This document shows, in pieces, positions 48,455 to 57,059 of a stretch of DNA of 64,000 nucleotides. The position numbers were made by a program, and so were the translations under genes. Position 1 is the first letter of the stretch, and every line of letters begins with the position of its first letter. Location: assembly GCF_029894425.1 (NCBI RefSeq), contig NZ_JARXYJ010000001.1:7708501-7772500 (forward strand), read 5' to 3'. A model generated the notes under the pieces. The model had not been told where the DNA came from. It made no database searches and saw only the letters and a program-made list of their open reading frames with translations. The stretch is from Streptomyces sp. SAI-127. Lineage in GTDB: Bacteria > Actinomycetota > Actinomycetes > Streptomycetales > Streptomycetaceae.

Positions 48455-49872
48455 ACCCCCGCCCCCCACACCACGAGCCCGACGCACCCCGCGACCTCGT
48501 CGGCATCGGCATCGGCCCCTTCAACCTCTCCCTCGCCGCCCTCGCCCAGCCCCTCACCGCCCTCGACGCCGTCTTCTACGAACAGCGCCCCGCCTTCGGC
48601 TGGCACCCCGGGCTGCTCATCGACGGCGCCACCATCCAAGTCCCGTTCCTCGCCGACCTGGTGACCCTCGCCGACCCCGCCAGCCACTGGAGCTTCCTCA
48701 ACTACCTCAAGACCCGCGAGCGCCTCTTCCCCTTCTACTTCGCCGAGCGCTTCCACATCCAGCGCGCCGAATACGACGCCTACTGCCGCTGGGTCGCCGA
48801 GAACCTCCCCGGCCTGCACTTCCACCACCAGGTCGACGCCGTCCGCTTCAACCCCGAACGCGACGTCTTCGAAGTCGACTTCACCCAGCTCGACACCGAC
48901 GGCGAAGCCGAAGCACTCGGCCGGACGTACACGAAGAACATCGTCCTCGGCATCGGCACCGAACCCCACGTACCCGAGCCCCTCAAACCCCTCGTCGAGG
49001 CCCCCGGCGTGCCCGTCATCCACGCCACCGACTACCTCGCCCACCGCCGGACCCTCCTCGCCGCCGACCACATCACCGTCGTCGGCTCGGGACAGTCCGG
49101 CGCCGAGGTCTTCCTCGACCTGCTCCGCAACCGCCCCACCGGTCACGAAGGCCTCCACTGGCTCGGCCGCACCGAAGCCTTCGCACCCATGGAGTACTCA
49201 AAACTCGGCCTCGAACACTTCACCCCCGACTACACCCGCTACTTCCACGCCCTCTCGGAAAGCGTCCGCGACCGACTCGGCACCACCCAGTGGCAGCTCC
49301 ACCGCGGCATCGACACCGACACCATCGCCGCCATCCACGACGAGCTCTACCGCCGCACCCTGCACGGCGGCTGGCCCGACGCCGTCCTCACCCCGGGCGT
49401 CCGCGTCCGCACCGCGGGCAGAATCTCCACAACGAAGATCGAACTCCACCTGGAACACATCCAGCAGGGCACCCGCTCCCGCCTCACCACCGACGCCGTC
49501 GTCCTCGCCACCGGCCACCGCGAACGCCCCCTCGACCGCATCCTCGCCGGACTCGACCCCTACCTGCGCCGCGACAGCCGCGAACGCCCCCGCGTCGACG
49601 AACACTTCCGCCTCGTCCTCGACCCGTCCATCTCCGGCGCCGACTGCCACGTCTACGTCCAGAACGCCGAACGCCACACCCACGGCGTCGGCACCCCCGA
49701 CCTCGGACTCGCCGCCTGGCGCAGCGCCACCATCCTCAACACCGTCACCGGCAAGGACGCCTACCCCCTCCCCGCCCGCACGGCCTTCACCACCTTCGGC
49801 CTCGAACACCGCCCCCAGATCCCACCCGCCCGACAGGCCCCCACCCTCACCCCCCTGCTCGAGGGACGGTAA
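48451..49872 (+). CDS. Lysine/ornithine N-monooxygenase (IucD/SidA/PvdA type, DesB-like)
   Basis: A 473-aa flavin N-hydroxylating monooxygenase. The FAD loop is GIGIGPFNLSLA (18-29), followed by FGWHPGLLIDGATIQVPFLADLVTLADP, a strong signature of siderophore amine hydroxylases. The NADPH loop is VVGSGQSGAEV near 209, and the third motif ATGHRERPL near 350. It hydroxylates the terminal amine of lysine, ornithine or cadaverine. With the decarboxylase it forms the first half of a desferrioxamine-type pathway, but no acyltransferase or NIS synthetase follows. ATGA overlap with the upstream gene indicates coupling. Confidence 0.85.
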   Translation: MNPRPPHHEPDAPRDLVGIGIGPFNLSLAALAQPLTALDAVFYEQRPAFGWHPGLLIDGATIQVPFLADLVTLADPASHWSFLNYLKTRERLFPFYFAERFHIQRAEYDAYCRWVAENLPGLHFHHQVDAVRFNPERDVFEVDFTQLDTDGEAEALGRTYTKNIVLGIGTEPHVPEPLKPLVEAPGVPVIHATDYLAHRRTLLAADHITVVGSGQSGAEVFLDLLRNRPTGHEGLHWLGRTEAFAPMEYSKLGLEHFTPDYTRYFHALSESVRDRLGTTQWQLHRGIDTDTIAAIHDELYRRTLHGGWPDAVLTPGVRVRTAGRISTTKIELHLEHIQQGTRSRLTTDAVVLATGHRERPLDRILAGLDPYLRRDSRERPRVDEHFRLVLDPSISGADCHVYVQNAERHTHGVGTPDLGLAAWRSATILNTVTGKDAYPLPARTAFTTFGLEHRPQIPPARQAPTLTPLLEGR

Positions 49873-49922
49873 AAAACCGGCCGCGGCGGAAGAACCCGGA
49901 CACCGGCCCGGTTGGCTCCGAC

Positions 49923-51071
49923 ATGACGACCACCTGGACCGCCGCCCACCGCGCCGCCGCCATCAACCCCCACGAAAACCTCGCCCTCTTCGAGTCCCGC
50001 GGCTTCACCGACCAGACCGTCCGCCAGTCCCTGCGCCTGGCCGGCGGCGGCGAGGCCGTCCGCATCCACCTGACCAACCGCTACGGCTCCACCCCCCTGG
50101 AGATCGGCGGCGCCCACCTCGCGCTGCGCACCAAAGGCAGCGGCATCGACCCCGGCAGCGACACCCCGCTCCGCTTCTCCGGCACCCCCACCATCACCAT
50201 CCCCGCCGGCGAGGAGACGATCAGCGACCCCGTCGAACTCCCCGTGAGCGCGGGCGAGGAACTCACCCTCAGCCTCTACCTGCCGGGCGACACCGGACCG
50301 ACCACCTTCACCGCCATGCCCTACGACACCGGACACGCCGTCCCCGGCAACCAACTGTCCGCCACCGCACTGGAAGACCCCGAGGAGTTCGCCACCGGCC
50401 ACCTCCTCGCCGGCGCAGACGTCCTCGCCCCGGCCGGCACCCGCATCGCCGTCGCCTTCGGCGACTCCTGGATCGAAGGCGCCGCCACCACCCCCGGCAC
50501 CGACAACAGCTTTCCCGGACAGCTCAGCCGCCGCCTGCAACGCGGCTGGATCGTCAACGCGGGCATCTCCGGCAACCGGCTCCTCACCGACGAGATCGGC
50601 GAGCACCTCCTGGCCCGCATCGACCACGACGTCCTCGCCGTCCCCGGCGTCAGCCACGTCATCATCCACATCGGGCTCAACGACCTCGGCCTGCCCGGTC
50701 ACTTCGCCCACCCGGAACCCGCCGAAGGCCCCACCACGGCCGAGTTCAAGGCCGGCCTCACCACCCTCGCCGACCGCCTCCACACCGCCGGACTCACCGT
50801 CATCGGCTCCACGATCGGCCCCTACAAGGGCACCGTCCACGAGGGCTACGACACCGAGCGCGGCCAGGCCGTACGCGCCGAGGTCAACGCCTGGCTGCTC
50901 GGCGACGACCACCCCTTCGACGGGATCGTGGACGTGGCCGCCGCCGTCGCGGACCCGGACCAACCCGACCGGATCCACGACGAGTTCAACGCCGGCGACG
51001 GCCTGCACGTCAACGACGCCGGCGCGAAAGCCATCGCCGACGCCGTGGACATCACCCTGCTGGACCTCTAG
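49923..51071 (+). CDS. SGNH/GDSL-type hydrolase
   Basis: A 382-aa SGNH-superfamily esterase. An N-terminal beta-rich domain (about 1-165) precedes the hydrolase domain. Block I is VAFGDSWIEGAATTPG with the nucleophilic Ser near 181, written GDSW instead of GDSL; block II Gly in NAGISGNRLL; block III is IGLND; block V with the catalytic Asp and His is DGLHVND near 360. No signal peptide is visible. It follows the monooxygenase by 50 bases, but a role in siderophore handling is only a guess. Its stop codon shares a CTAG with the stop of the converging nucleotidase gene. Confidence 0.8.
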   Translation: MTTTWTAAHRAAAINPHENLALFESRGFTDQTVRQSLRLAGGGEAVRIHLTNRYGSTPLEIGGAHLALRTKGSGIDPGSDTPLRFSGTPTITIPAGEETISDPVELPVSAGEELTLSLYLPGDTGPTTFTAMPYDTGHAVPGNQLSATALEDPEEFATGHLLAGADVLAPAGTRIAVAFGDSWIEGAATTPGTDNSFPGQLSRRLQRGWIVNAGISGNRLLTDEIGEHLLARIDHDVLAVPGVSHVIIHIGLNDLGLPGHFAHPEPAEGPTTAEFKAGLTTLADRLHTAGLTVIGSTIGPYKGTVHEGYDTERGQAVRAEVNAWLLGDDHPFDGIVDVAAAVADPDQPDRIHDEFNAGDGLHVNDAGAKAIADAVDITLLDL

Positions 51072-52867
51072 AACACAGGCGTACCGTCGCGCGTGAGCCT
51101 CCAGTCCACCGACGCGAAGTCCTTCGGGTCCAGCACACCCTTCGCGGTCACCCACTCCGCGATCCGCGTCCGGATCTCCGTCGACTCCGACCACACCTCG
51201 GTTGCGGAGGCCACATGCGGGAACGCGCCGCCACCGTTCGCCCGGTAGTTGTTCACCGCGAACACGAACTTCTGAGCGTCGTCCAACGCGGCACCGTTGT
51301 ACGTCAGATTCTTGATCCGCGAACCGGCCACCTGCGCGATGTCGATGTCGTACGACAGCCCCGACACGTAGTCGTAGTTGTAGTCCGGACGATTGTTCGC
51401 GTTCGTCAGCTTCTCCACGTCGACCGCCGCACCCGCCGCCGTCCGCACGAAATACTCCGCCGAGTACTCCAGGTACGCCCTGAGCTGCGCACCCGTCAGC
51501 AGCTTCGCCACCAGCGTGTTGTCGTACACGTACAGGCTGGACAGATCCCGGATCGTCACCTTGCCCGCCGGGATCTCCGAGGTCCGCGAGAACGGCGACG
51601 CCTGCGCGATCACCGGCAGCGAGGCGTACTCCGTGCCCGCCAGCGCCGCCCTGACCACATCCTCCTGGACCTTCGTGATCAGGTCGATGATCGGAGCGTC
51701 CTTGTAACGCGCCTCGACCGTCGTCAACGTCTGCGTCGCCGTACCGACGACCTGGTTGACGTACTTCACGACCACGTCATGGTCGGCCTTCAACAGCTTG
51801 GTGATCTTCGGGTCGTCCGCGACCGAGTTCGAGTTGAGCACCTTGGACGAGACCGACTCGACCGACCAACGGCCCTTCACGAAAACCAACTCGATGTCGA
51901 ACAGCGACAACCGCTCCGCATACGCCAACGGCTCCGACAACACGACCGTCTTCCCGGTCTTCGTGTTGGTGACCTTCAGCTCCGGAATCTCCACATGCGC
52001 ATGCCCGACCAGAATCGCGTCGATCCCCGGCACCTGCTGCGCCACCAACGCCGCCGAGTTCTCGACGTACGGCAACTGGTCACCGTACGACGACGTCCCC
52101 GACGAACCCGAGTGCGCCGACACGACCACCACGTCCGCACCCAGCGACCGCAGCTTCGGCACCCACTTCGCCGCCTGCTCCTCAAGCCCCGGGAACGTCA
52201 ACTTGCCCTGCACATAGGCCTTGTCCCAGATCGCGATACCCGGGTTGGTCAGACCCAGCACCGCGACCTTCACCGGCGGCGCGCCCTTCACATGGAACTT
52301 CTTGATGAAGTACGGCGGGAAAGCGGGCTTCAGCGTCTTCGCGTCCAGCGCGTTCGCACCCAGCAGCGGGAAGTCGCACTGCTCCTCGAACTTCCGCAGC
52401 GTCTCGATGCCGTAGTTGAACTCGTGATTGCCCAGCGCCACGGCGTCGTACCCGATGGCGTTCATGGCCGCGGCCATCGGGTGGACGGGACCGCCCTTGG
52501 CCGTGATCGGGTCGACCTTCGCGTAGTAGTACGTCAGCGGCGTCCCCTGGATCGTGTCGCCCGCGTCAAGGAGCAGCGTGTTGCAGCGGCCCTTCTCCGC
52601 ACGGACCTGGTTCACCAGCGTCGAGATCCGGGACAGACCCTGCGCGTTGCCCGCCGAGTCCTTGTACTCCGCGTCCTTGAAGTAGTCCCAGTTGAAGACA
52701 TGACCGTGCAGATCGGTCGTGCCCATCACCGTCAGGGAGTACCGCTTCTCGTGTCCCATCTTCGCCTCCGCGGCCTGAGCCGCCGGAGCGCCCACGGCAC
52801 CCGCCAGCGCGACACCCGCACCGGTCACGGCGGACTTCTCCAGGAACTTCCTGCGGTTCAAGGGCAT
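51068..52867 (-). CDS. Tat-exported 5'-nucleotidase / 2',3'-cyclic phosphodiesterase
   Basis: A 599-aa secreted metallophosphoesterase. The signal peptide is twin-arginine type: NRRKFLEKSAVTGAGVALAG, then AAQAAEA as a likely cleavage zone near 35. The N-terminal metal domain has GTTDLHGHVFNWDYF, DAGDTIQGTPLTYYY, LGNHEFNYGIETL and GHAHVEIP. The C-terminal nucleotide-specificity domain has NNYRANGGGAFPH. It releases phosphate from extracellular nucleotides. ATG 52867 with GAGGAGA upstream gives the Tat motif directly at the N-terminus; the upstream GTG would add nine residues without purpose. Confidence 0.9.
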   Translation of the reverse strand: MPLNRRKFLEKSAVTGAGVALAGAVGAPAAQAAEAKMGHEKRYSLTVMGTTDLHGHVFNWDYFKDAEYKDSAGNAQGLSRISTLVNQVRAEKGRCNTLLLDAGDTIQGTPLTYYYAKVDPITAKGGPVHPMAAAMNAIGYDAVALGNHEFNYGIETLRKFEEQCDFPLLGANALDAKTLKPAFPPYFIKKFHVKGAPPVKVAVLGLTNPGIAIWDKAYVQGKLTFPGLEEQAAKWVPKLRSLGADVVVVSAHSGSSGTSSYGDQLPYVENSAALVAQQVPGIDAILVGHAHVEIPELKVTNTKTGKTVVLSEPLAYAERLSLFDIELVFVKGRWSVESVSSKVLNSNSVADDPKITKLLKADHDVVVKYVNQVVGTATQTLTTVEARYKDAPIIDLITKVQEDVVRAALAGTEYASLPVIAQASPFSRTSEIPAGKVTIRDLSSLYVYDNTLVAKLLTGAQLRAYLEYSAEYFVRTAAGAAVDVEKLTNANNRPDYNYDYVSGLSYDIDIAQVAGSRIKNLTYNGAALDDAQKFVFAVNNYRANGGGAFPHVASATEVWSESTEIRTRIAEWVTAKGVLDPKDFASVDWRLTRDGTPVF

Positions 52868-52994
52868 GTCTTGATCTCCTCGGGGAACGGTCAACGACGC
52901 GCGTAGATTCTGACCCGGTCATGCCCAACGGCAACAGGTCTCGCAGGTTTCGATCTGATGACCCAACACCTAAAAACTGACAGAGTGGGTCGTT

Positions 52995-53681
52995 ATGACC
53001 GTTCCCTACGGCACCCCCGACGCCCCCCGCATCGCCGTCCGCGGCGAGGCCCACCTCGAAGTCGACCCCGAGATCGCCCGCATCGGCGTCACCGTCGCCG
53101 CCCGCGGCAAGGACCGCCGCACCGCCCTCGACGACCTCACCCGCCGCAACGCCGGCGTCCTGGACCTGCTGAAGTCCTACGGCGACGCAGTCGAACGCCT
53201 GGAAACCGGCTCCTTCTCGGTCACCCCGGAACTCAAGGAACACGGCCGCGGCGAACGCGTCCACGCCTACCACGGCCGCGTCCACATCACGGCGGAACTG
53301 ACCGACTTCACCGCACTGGGTGAACTCACGACCAGGCTGGCCGACCAGGAGTTGACGACGGTCGACGGCCCATGGTGGGCCCTCCGACGGGACTCACCCG
53401 CCTACCGCGAAGCCCGGCAACAGGCCGTACGGGAAGCGGTCCAGCGGGCGAGGGAGTACGCGGAAGCGCTGGGCACGTCGCTGGCGGCCCTTGTCGAACT
53501 CGCCGACATCGGCGCCGAGGACCCCGAACCCCGCTTCGTCGGCAAGGCCAGCCGCGCACGCTCCATGGCCTACGAAGCCGCGGCGGACACCTCAGCCGCC
53601 CCCCTCGACCTCGAACCCCAACGCCAACACGTCCACGCCCAGGTCAACGCACGCTTCACCATGGCACCGCCGAGGCTGTGA
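52995..53681 (+). CDS. SIMPL domain-containing protein
   Basis: A 228-aa protein with a SIMPL domain (DUF541), like E. coli YggE and mammalian SIMPL. Typical stretches: PRIAVRGEAHLEVDPEIARIGVTVAARGKDR at the N-terminus, VHAYHGRVHITAEL in the middle and REARQQAVREAVQRAREYAEALG near 140. No signal peptide is seen, unlike YggE, so it is probably cytoplasmic. The biochemical role is not known. It diverges from the nucleotidase gene across a 127-bp gap. ATG 52995 is the natural start. Confidence 0.85.
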   Translation: MTVPYGTPDAPRIAVRGEAHLEVDPEIARIGVTVAARGKDRRTALDDLTRRNAGVLDLLKSYGDAVERLETGSFSVTPELKEHGRGERVHAYHGRVHITAELTDFTALGELTTRLADQELTTVDGPWWALRRDSPAYREARQQAVREAVQRAREYAEALGTSLAALVELADIGAEDPEPRFVGKASRARSMAYEAAADTSAAPLDLEPQRQHVHAQVNARFTMAPPRL

Positions 53682-53826
53682 GCGACAGTTGGGATTTGCA
53701 AACGAAATGCTCATCAGAGCGGGATGGTGCACACTTCAACGCTTGTCAACAGCCCTTCACCCAAAGGTTGTTGAGTGGACATGCCTCCCCAATTCCCTAC
53801 CCGCCGGTAAGGTCTAGGGTCGAAAC

Positions 53827-55263
53827 ATGCGCCGAGCAAAGATCGTCTGCACCCTGGGCCCCGCCACCCACTCGTACGACCAGATCAAAGCCCTGGTCGA
53901 CGCCGGAATGGACGTAGCCCGCTTCAACCTCAGCCACGGCAGCTACGCCGAACACGAGGAGCGCTACCACCACGTCCGCAAGGCCGCCGACGAGACCGGC
54001 CGCAGCGTGGGCCTCCTCGCCGACCTTCAAGGCCCGAAGATCCGCCTCGGCCACTTCACCGAAGGACCCGTACTCCTTGAACGCGGCGACACCTTCACCA
54101 TCACGGTGGAAGAGGGCGCGGAGGGGGACCAGCGGTCCTGCGGCACGACGTACGGCGGACTCGCCGAGGATGTCGCTGTGGGTGAGCGCATCCTCGTCGA
54201 CGACGGCAAGGTCTGCCTCGAGGTCACGTCGGTGGAGGGCCCCCGCGTCCACACCAGGGTGGTCGAGGGCGGCATGGTCTCCGACCACAAGGGCCTGAAC
54301 CTCCCGGGTGTGGCGGTCTCGGTCCCGGCGCTTTCGAAGAAGGACGAGGAGGACCTCCGCTGGGCCCTGCGCATGGGCTTCGACGTGATCGCCCTGTCCT
54401 TCGTGAGAAGTGGCCGCGACATCGTGGGCGTCCACCGGATCATGGACGAGTCGGGGCGCCGGCTGCCGGTGATCGCCAAGGTGGAGAAGCCGCAGGCGGT
54501 CGAGGAGATCGACGACATCGTCGCGGCCTTCGACGGCATCATGGTGGCCCGCGGTGACCTGGGCGTGGAGATGCCGCTGGAGCAGGTGCCGCTCGTCCAG
54601 AAGCGGGCGATCAAACTGGCCAAGCGGAACGCCAAGCCGGTGATCGTGGCGACGCAGATGCTGGACTCGATGATCGAGAACTCGCGCCCGACGCGCGCGG
54701 AGGCCTCTGACGTGGCCAACGCGGTGATCGACGGCACGGACGCGGTGATGCTGTCGGGGGAGACGAGCGTCGGCAAGTACGCGGTCGAGACGGTCCGGAC
54801 GATGGCGAAGATCGTGGCGGCGGCGGAGGAGGACATCCTCGCGAAGGGGCTGCCGCCGCTGACGGAACACAACAAGCCGCGGACGCAAGGGGGCGCTGTC
54901 GCCCGGGCGGCGGCGGAGATGGGCGACTTCCTGGGCGCGAAGTTCCTGGTCGCGTTCACGCAGAGCGGGGACACGGTGAAGCGGTTGTCTCGTTACCGCT
55001 CCCCGATCCCTCTCCTGGCCTTCACCCCGGAGCCCGCAACCCGCTCGCAGCTGAGTCTGACGTGGGGTGTGGAGACGTTCCTCGGCCCGCATGTCGACTC
55101 CACGGACGCGATGGTGGACCAGGTGGACGAGCTGCTACTGAAGTACGGCCGCTGCGAGAAGGGCGACGTGGTCGTGATCACGGCCGGCTCGCCACCCGGG
55201 GTGTCCGGCTCGACGAACCTGGTCCGGGTACACCACATCGGCGAGGACGACAGTCCCAAGTAG
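53827..55263 (+). CDS. pyk: Pyruvate kinase
   Basis: A 478-aa pyruvate kinase, converting phosphoenolpyruvate and ADP to pyruvate and ATP. The barrel shows MRRAKIVCTLGPATHSYDQI at the start, NLSHGSYAEHEERYHHVR, the catalytic Lys in PVIAKVEKPQA, the metal site GIMVARGDLGVEMP, and ATQMLDSMIENSRPTRAEASDVANAV followed by MLSGETSVGKYAVE. The C-terminal effector domain ends VVVITAGSPPGVSGSTNLVRVHHIG. It is the length expected for bacteria. Only six bases separate its stop from that of the converging endonuclease gene. Confidence 0.97.
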   Translation: MRRAKIVCTLGPATHSYDQIKALVDAGMDVARFNLSHGSYAEHEERYHHVRKAADETGRSVGLLADLQGPKIRLGHFTEGPVLLERGDTFTITVEEGAEGDQRSCGTTYGGLAEDVAVGERILVDDGKVCLEVTSVEGPRVHTRVVEGGMVSDHKGLNLPGVAVSVPALSKKDEEDLRWALRMGFDVIALSFVRSGRDIVGVHRIMDESGRRLPVIAKVEKPQAVEEIDDIVAAFDGIMVARGDLGVEMPLEQVPLVQKRAIKLAKRNAKPVIVATQMLDSMIENSRPTRAEASDVANAVIDGTDAVMLSGETSVGKYAVETVRTMAKIVAAAEEDILAKGLPPLTEHNKPRTQGGAVARAAAEMGDFLGAKFLVAFTQSGDTVKRLSRYRSPIPLLAFTPEPATRSQLSLTWGVETFLGPHVDSTDAMVDQVDELLLKYGRCEKGDVVVITAGSPPGVSGSTNLVRVHHIGEDDSPK

Positions 55264-55269
55264 TCGTGG

Positions 55270-56058
55270 TCAGTGCTTGGGGCCTACGTGGGTGTCCATG
55301 AGGGCGACTGAGGATTTGCGGGCGATGGAGATGTTGAAGGGGTCGCTGCCGCGAGCGAGGGTGGTCCACTCGACACCGACCTGGTCGAGGGTGTTGGTGA
55401 AGAGCCGCCGGATGTCGTCGGACTTGTTGGAGAAGAAGTACCGGGGGTATTCGTAGCGCTTGCGTTCACCGGCCACGAGGCGAGTGGTCCAGTTGGTGAT
55501 GCGGCATCCGTCGGAGTGGATGAGGCCGCGGATGAACTCCCAGGGGTGGGCGTCGACGATGGTCTGCTGCCAGGGTTCGAAGGCGATGTGGCGCTCGTGC
55601 TTCTTGCCGGGGCCGTGCTGGGGGAACATGCAGTGCAGGTGCTTCGAGTAGACCTTCACATTGCGGCAGCCGGTCTTGCGGACGCGGCAGACTGCGTTGT
55701 CGGGAAACACCTTGCGCATCGCCTGCTCGCAGGCGTCCATCAGGCCGGGCCAGGACTCATCGCACGCGATCATGAGGTTGGGCACCCGGTGTTGGGAATA
55801 GCGGCTGATGTGGCCGTCGCCCAAGTAGAGGCCGAGCAAGTAGCTGTATGCCGCTGTGTCGAGGTCTCTGCCATCGCATCGCGGGCACTTCGGGTCGTGT
55901 CTCCCCGGGCACTCTCCGCGCTTCGCCCGGTCCAGGTGTTTCCAGTAGGCGATGGTGCCGGGTGGAACGCTGAACTTCCGAGCGACTTCTGCGTTTCTGG
56001 CGCCGCCACGCAGCAGTGCCAGCGCCTTCTGTCGAACCTCAGTGCCGTGAAAATTCAT
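55270..56058 (-). CDS. Freestanding LAGLIDADG homing endonuclease-like protein
   Basis: A 262-aa protein with two LAGLIDADG-type motifs: YLLGLYLGDGHIS near 72-84 and FIRGLIHSDGCRI near 172-184, each with the catalytic acidic residue (GD and SD). The N-terminus (about 5-45) is a helix-turn-helix that looks like those of transposases and resolvases (QKALALLRGGARNAEVARKF), and a Cys set, CPGRHDPKCPRC, sits between. It is not inside an intron or intein. The gene lies 38 bases downstream of the tRNA-Leu terminator on the same strand. Function may be DNA cleavage or, after domestication, regulation. Confidence 0.75.
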   Translation of the reverse strand: MNFHGTEVRQKALALLRGGARNAEVARKFSVPPGTIAYWKHLDRAKRGECPGRHDPKCPRCDGRDLDTAAYSYLLGLYLGDGHISRYSQHRVPNLMIACDESWPGLMDACEQAMRKVFPDNAVCRVRKTGCRNVKVYSKHLHCMFPQHGPGKKHERHIAFEPWQQTIVDAHPWEFIRGLIHSDGCRITNWTTRLVAGERKRYEYPRYFFSNKSDDIRRLFTNTLDQVGVEWTTLARGSDPFNISIARKSSVALMDTHVGPKH

Positions 56059-56095
56059 CCGGCTACTCTGAGTGAGTGATCGCGACTGCGTGCAT

Positions 56096-56133
56096 CAAAA
56101 AGCGGATGTTCACGGGAACGTGGACATCCGCTT
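56096..56133 (-). terminator. Rho-independent terminator of tRNA-Leu
   Basis: GCGGATGTTCACG pairs with CGTGGACATCCGC (one G-T pair) over GGAA, and the minus strand continues into TTTTT. It begins 13 bases downstream of the tRNA 3' end. Confidence 0.85.
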
Positions 56134-56145
56134 CTGCGTTAGAAG

Positions 56146-56228
56146 TGCCGGGTGCGGGACTCGAACCCGCAAGCCCTTTCGGGCAGATGTGTTTGAGACA
56201 TCCGTGTATGCCATTCCACCAACCCGGC
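56146..56228 (-). tRNA. tRNA-Leu (anticodon CAA)
   Basis: Read on the minus strand, an 83-base class II tRNA begins GCCGGGT and ends ACCCGGC plus A73; the seven acceptor pairs are perfect. The anticodon stem GATGT/ACATC encloses the loop CTCAAAC, so the anticodon is CAA and reads TTG. The long variable arm TGCCCGAAAGGGCTT and the T loop GGTTCGAGTCC are standard. CCA is not encoded. In a high-GC Streptomyces TTG is a rare leucine codon. Confidence 0.95.
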
Positions 56229-56329
56229 AGGACTGGCTGCACGGAAGCATACCGGGTCACCGCAGCTCCCCGCCTCTAGGTAGGCTGCATGAGCAGCAGT
56301 ACCTGCCCGGCCCGTAACAAGGAGCCCCC

Positions 56330-56986
56330 GTGACCGCCCCCGAGTCGCCCCAGCCCGTAGACGCGCCCGACGACGACAAGTCGCACGTGCCTCCGCTGAC
56401 GACCCGTGTCGTCATTGCCGAGGACGAGGCCCTGATCCGGCTCGACCTCAAAGAGATGCTGGAGGAAGAGGGCTACAGCGTCGTAGGCGAGGCCGGTGAC
56501 GGTGAGCAGGCCGTCGAGCTCGCCCGTGAGCACAAGCCGGACCTCGTCATCCTCGATGTGAAGATGCCCAAGCTGGACGGGATCTCCGCGGCCGAGAAGA
56601 TCGCCGAGGAGCGGATCGCCCCGGTGCTGATGCTCACCGCCTTCTCGCAGCGGGACCTGGTGGAGCGGGCCCGTGACGCCGGTGCGATGGCGTATCTCGT
56701 GAAGCCCTTCAGCAAGAGTGATGTCGTGCCGGCGATCGAGATGGCTGTCTCGCGGTTCACGGAGCTCAGGGAGCTGGAGAACGAGGTCGCGGACCTCACC
56801 CTGCGCCTGGAGACCCGCAAGCTCGTCGACCGGGCGAAGTCGATTCTTCAGACGTCGTACGGGCTGACCGAGCCCGCCGCGTTCCGGTGGATCCAGAAGA
56901 CCTCGATGGACCGGCGCATGTCGATGCAGCAGGTCGCGGAGGCCGTGATCCAGGACGCGGACGAGAAGAAGGCCAACAAGGGCTGA
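56330..56986 (+). CDS. pdtaR: ANTAR-domain response regulator PdtaR
   Basis: A 218-aa response regulator with an RNA-binding output. The receiver (about 25-145) has IAEDEALIRLD, the phosphorylation site D76 (LVILDVKMPK), T in LMLTAFSQ and K in YLVKPFSK. A coiled-coil linker leads to the ANTAR domain (about 160-205): RKLVDRAKSILQTSYGLTEPAAFRWIQKTSMDRRMSMQQVAEAVI. It works by antitermination at paired stem-loops on target transcripts. The partner kinase PdtaS is encoded elsewhere. GTG 56330 follows AAGGAG. Confidence 0.92.
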   Translation: MTAPESPQPVDAPDDDKSHVPPLTTRVVIAEDEALIRLDLKEMLEEEGYSVVGEAGDGEQAVELAREHKPDLVILDVKMPKLDGISAAEKIAEERIAPVLMLTAFSQRDLVERARDAGAMAYLVKPFSKSDVVPAIEMAVSRFTELRELENEVADLTLRLETRKLVDRAKSILQTSYGLTEPAAFRWIQKTSMDRRMSMQQVAEAVIQDADEKKANKG

Positions 56987-57009
56987 ACCCCGGCGGCCAC
57001 GAAAGACCA

Positions 57010-57041
57010 AGGCCCGCGTCCCCAGTAGGGGGCGCGGGCCT
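57010..57041. terminator. Bidirectional terminator between pdtaR and livF
   Basis: A 14-bp stem (AGGCCCGCGTCCCC with one G-T pair to its partner) closes over the loop AGTA. It lies 24 bases after pdtaR and 18 bases from the end of livF. Confidence 0.75.
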
Positions 57042-57059
57042 CGTCGTACGGCCGATGAG

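Noticed and set aside
52868..52994. PHO boxes upstream of the 5'-nucleotidase
   Set aside because: No pair of GTTCACC-like 11-mers was found in the divergent gap; only single weak matches.
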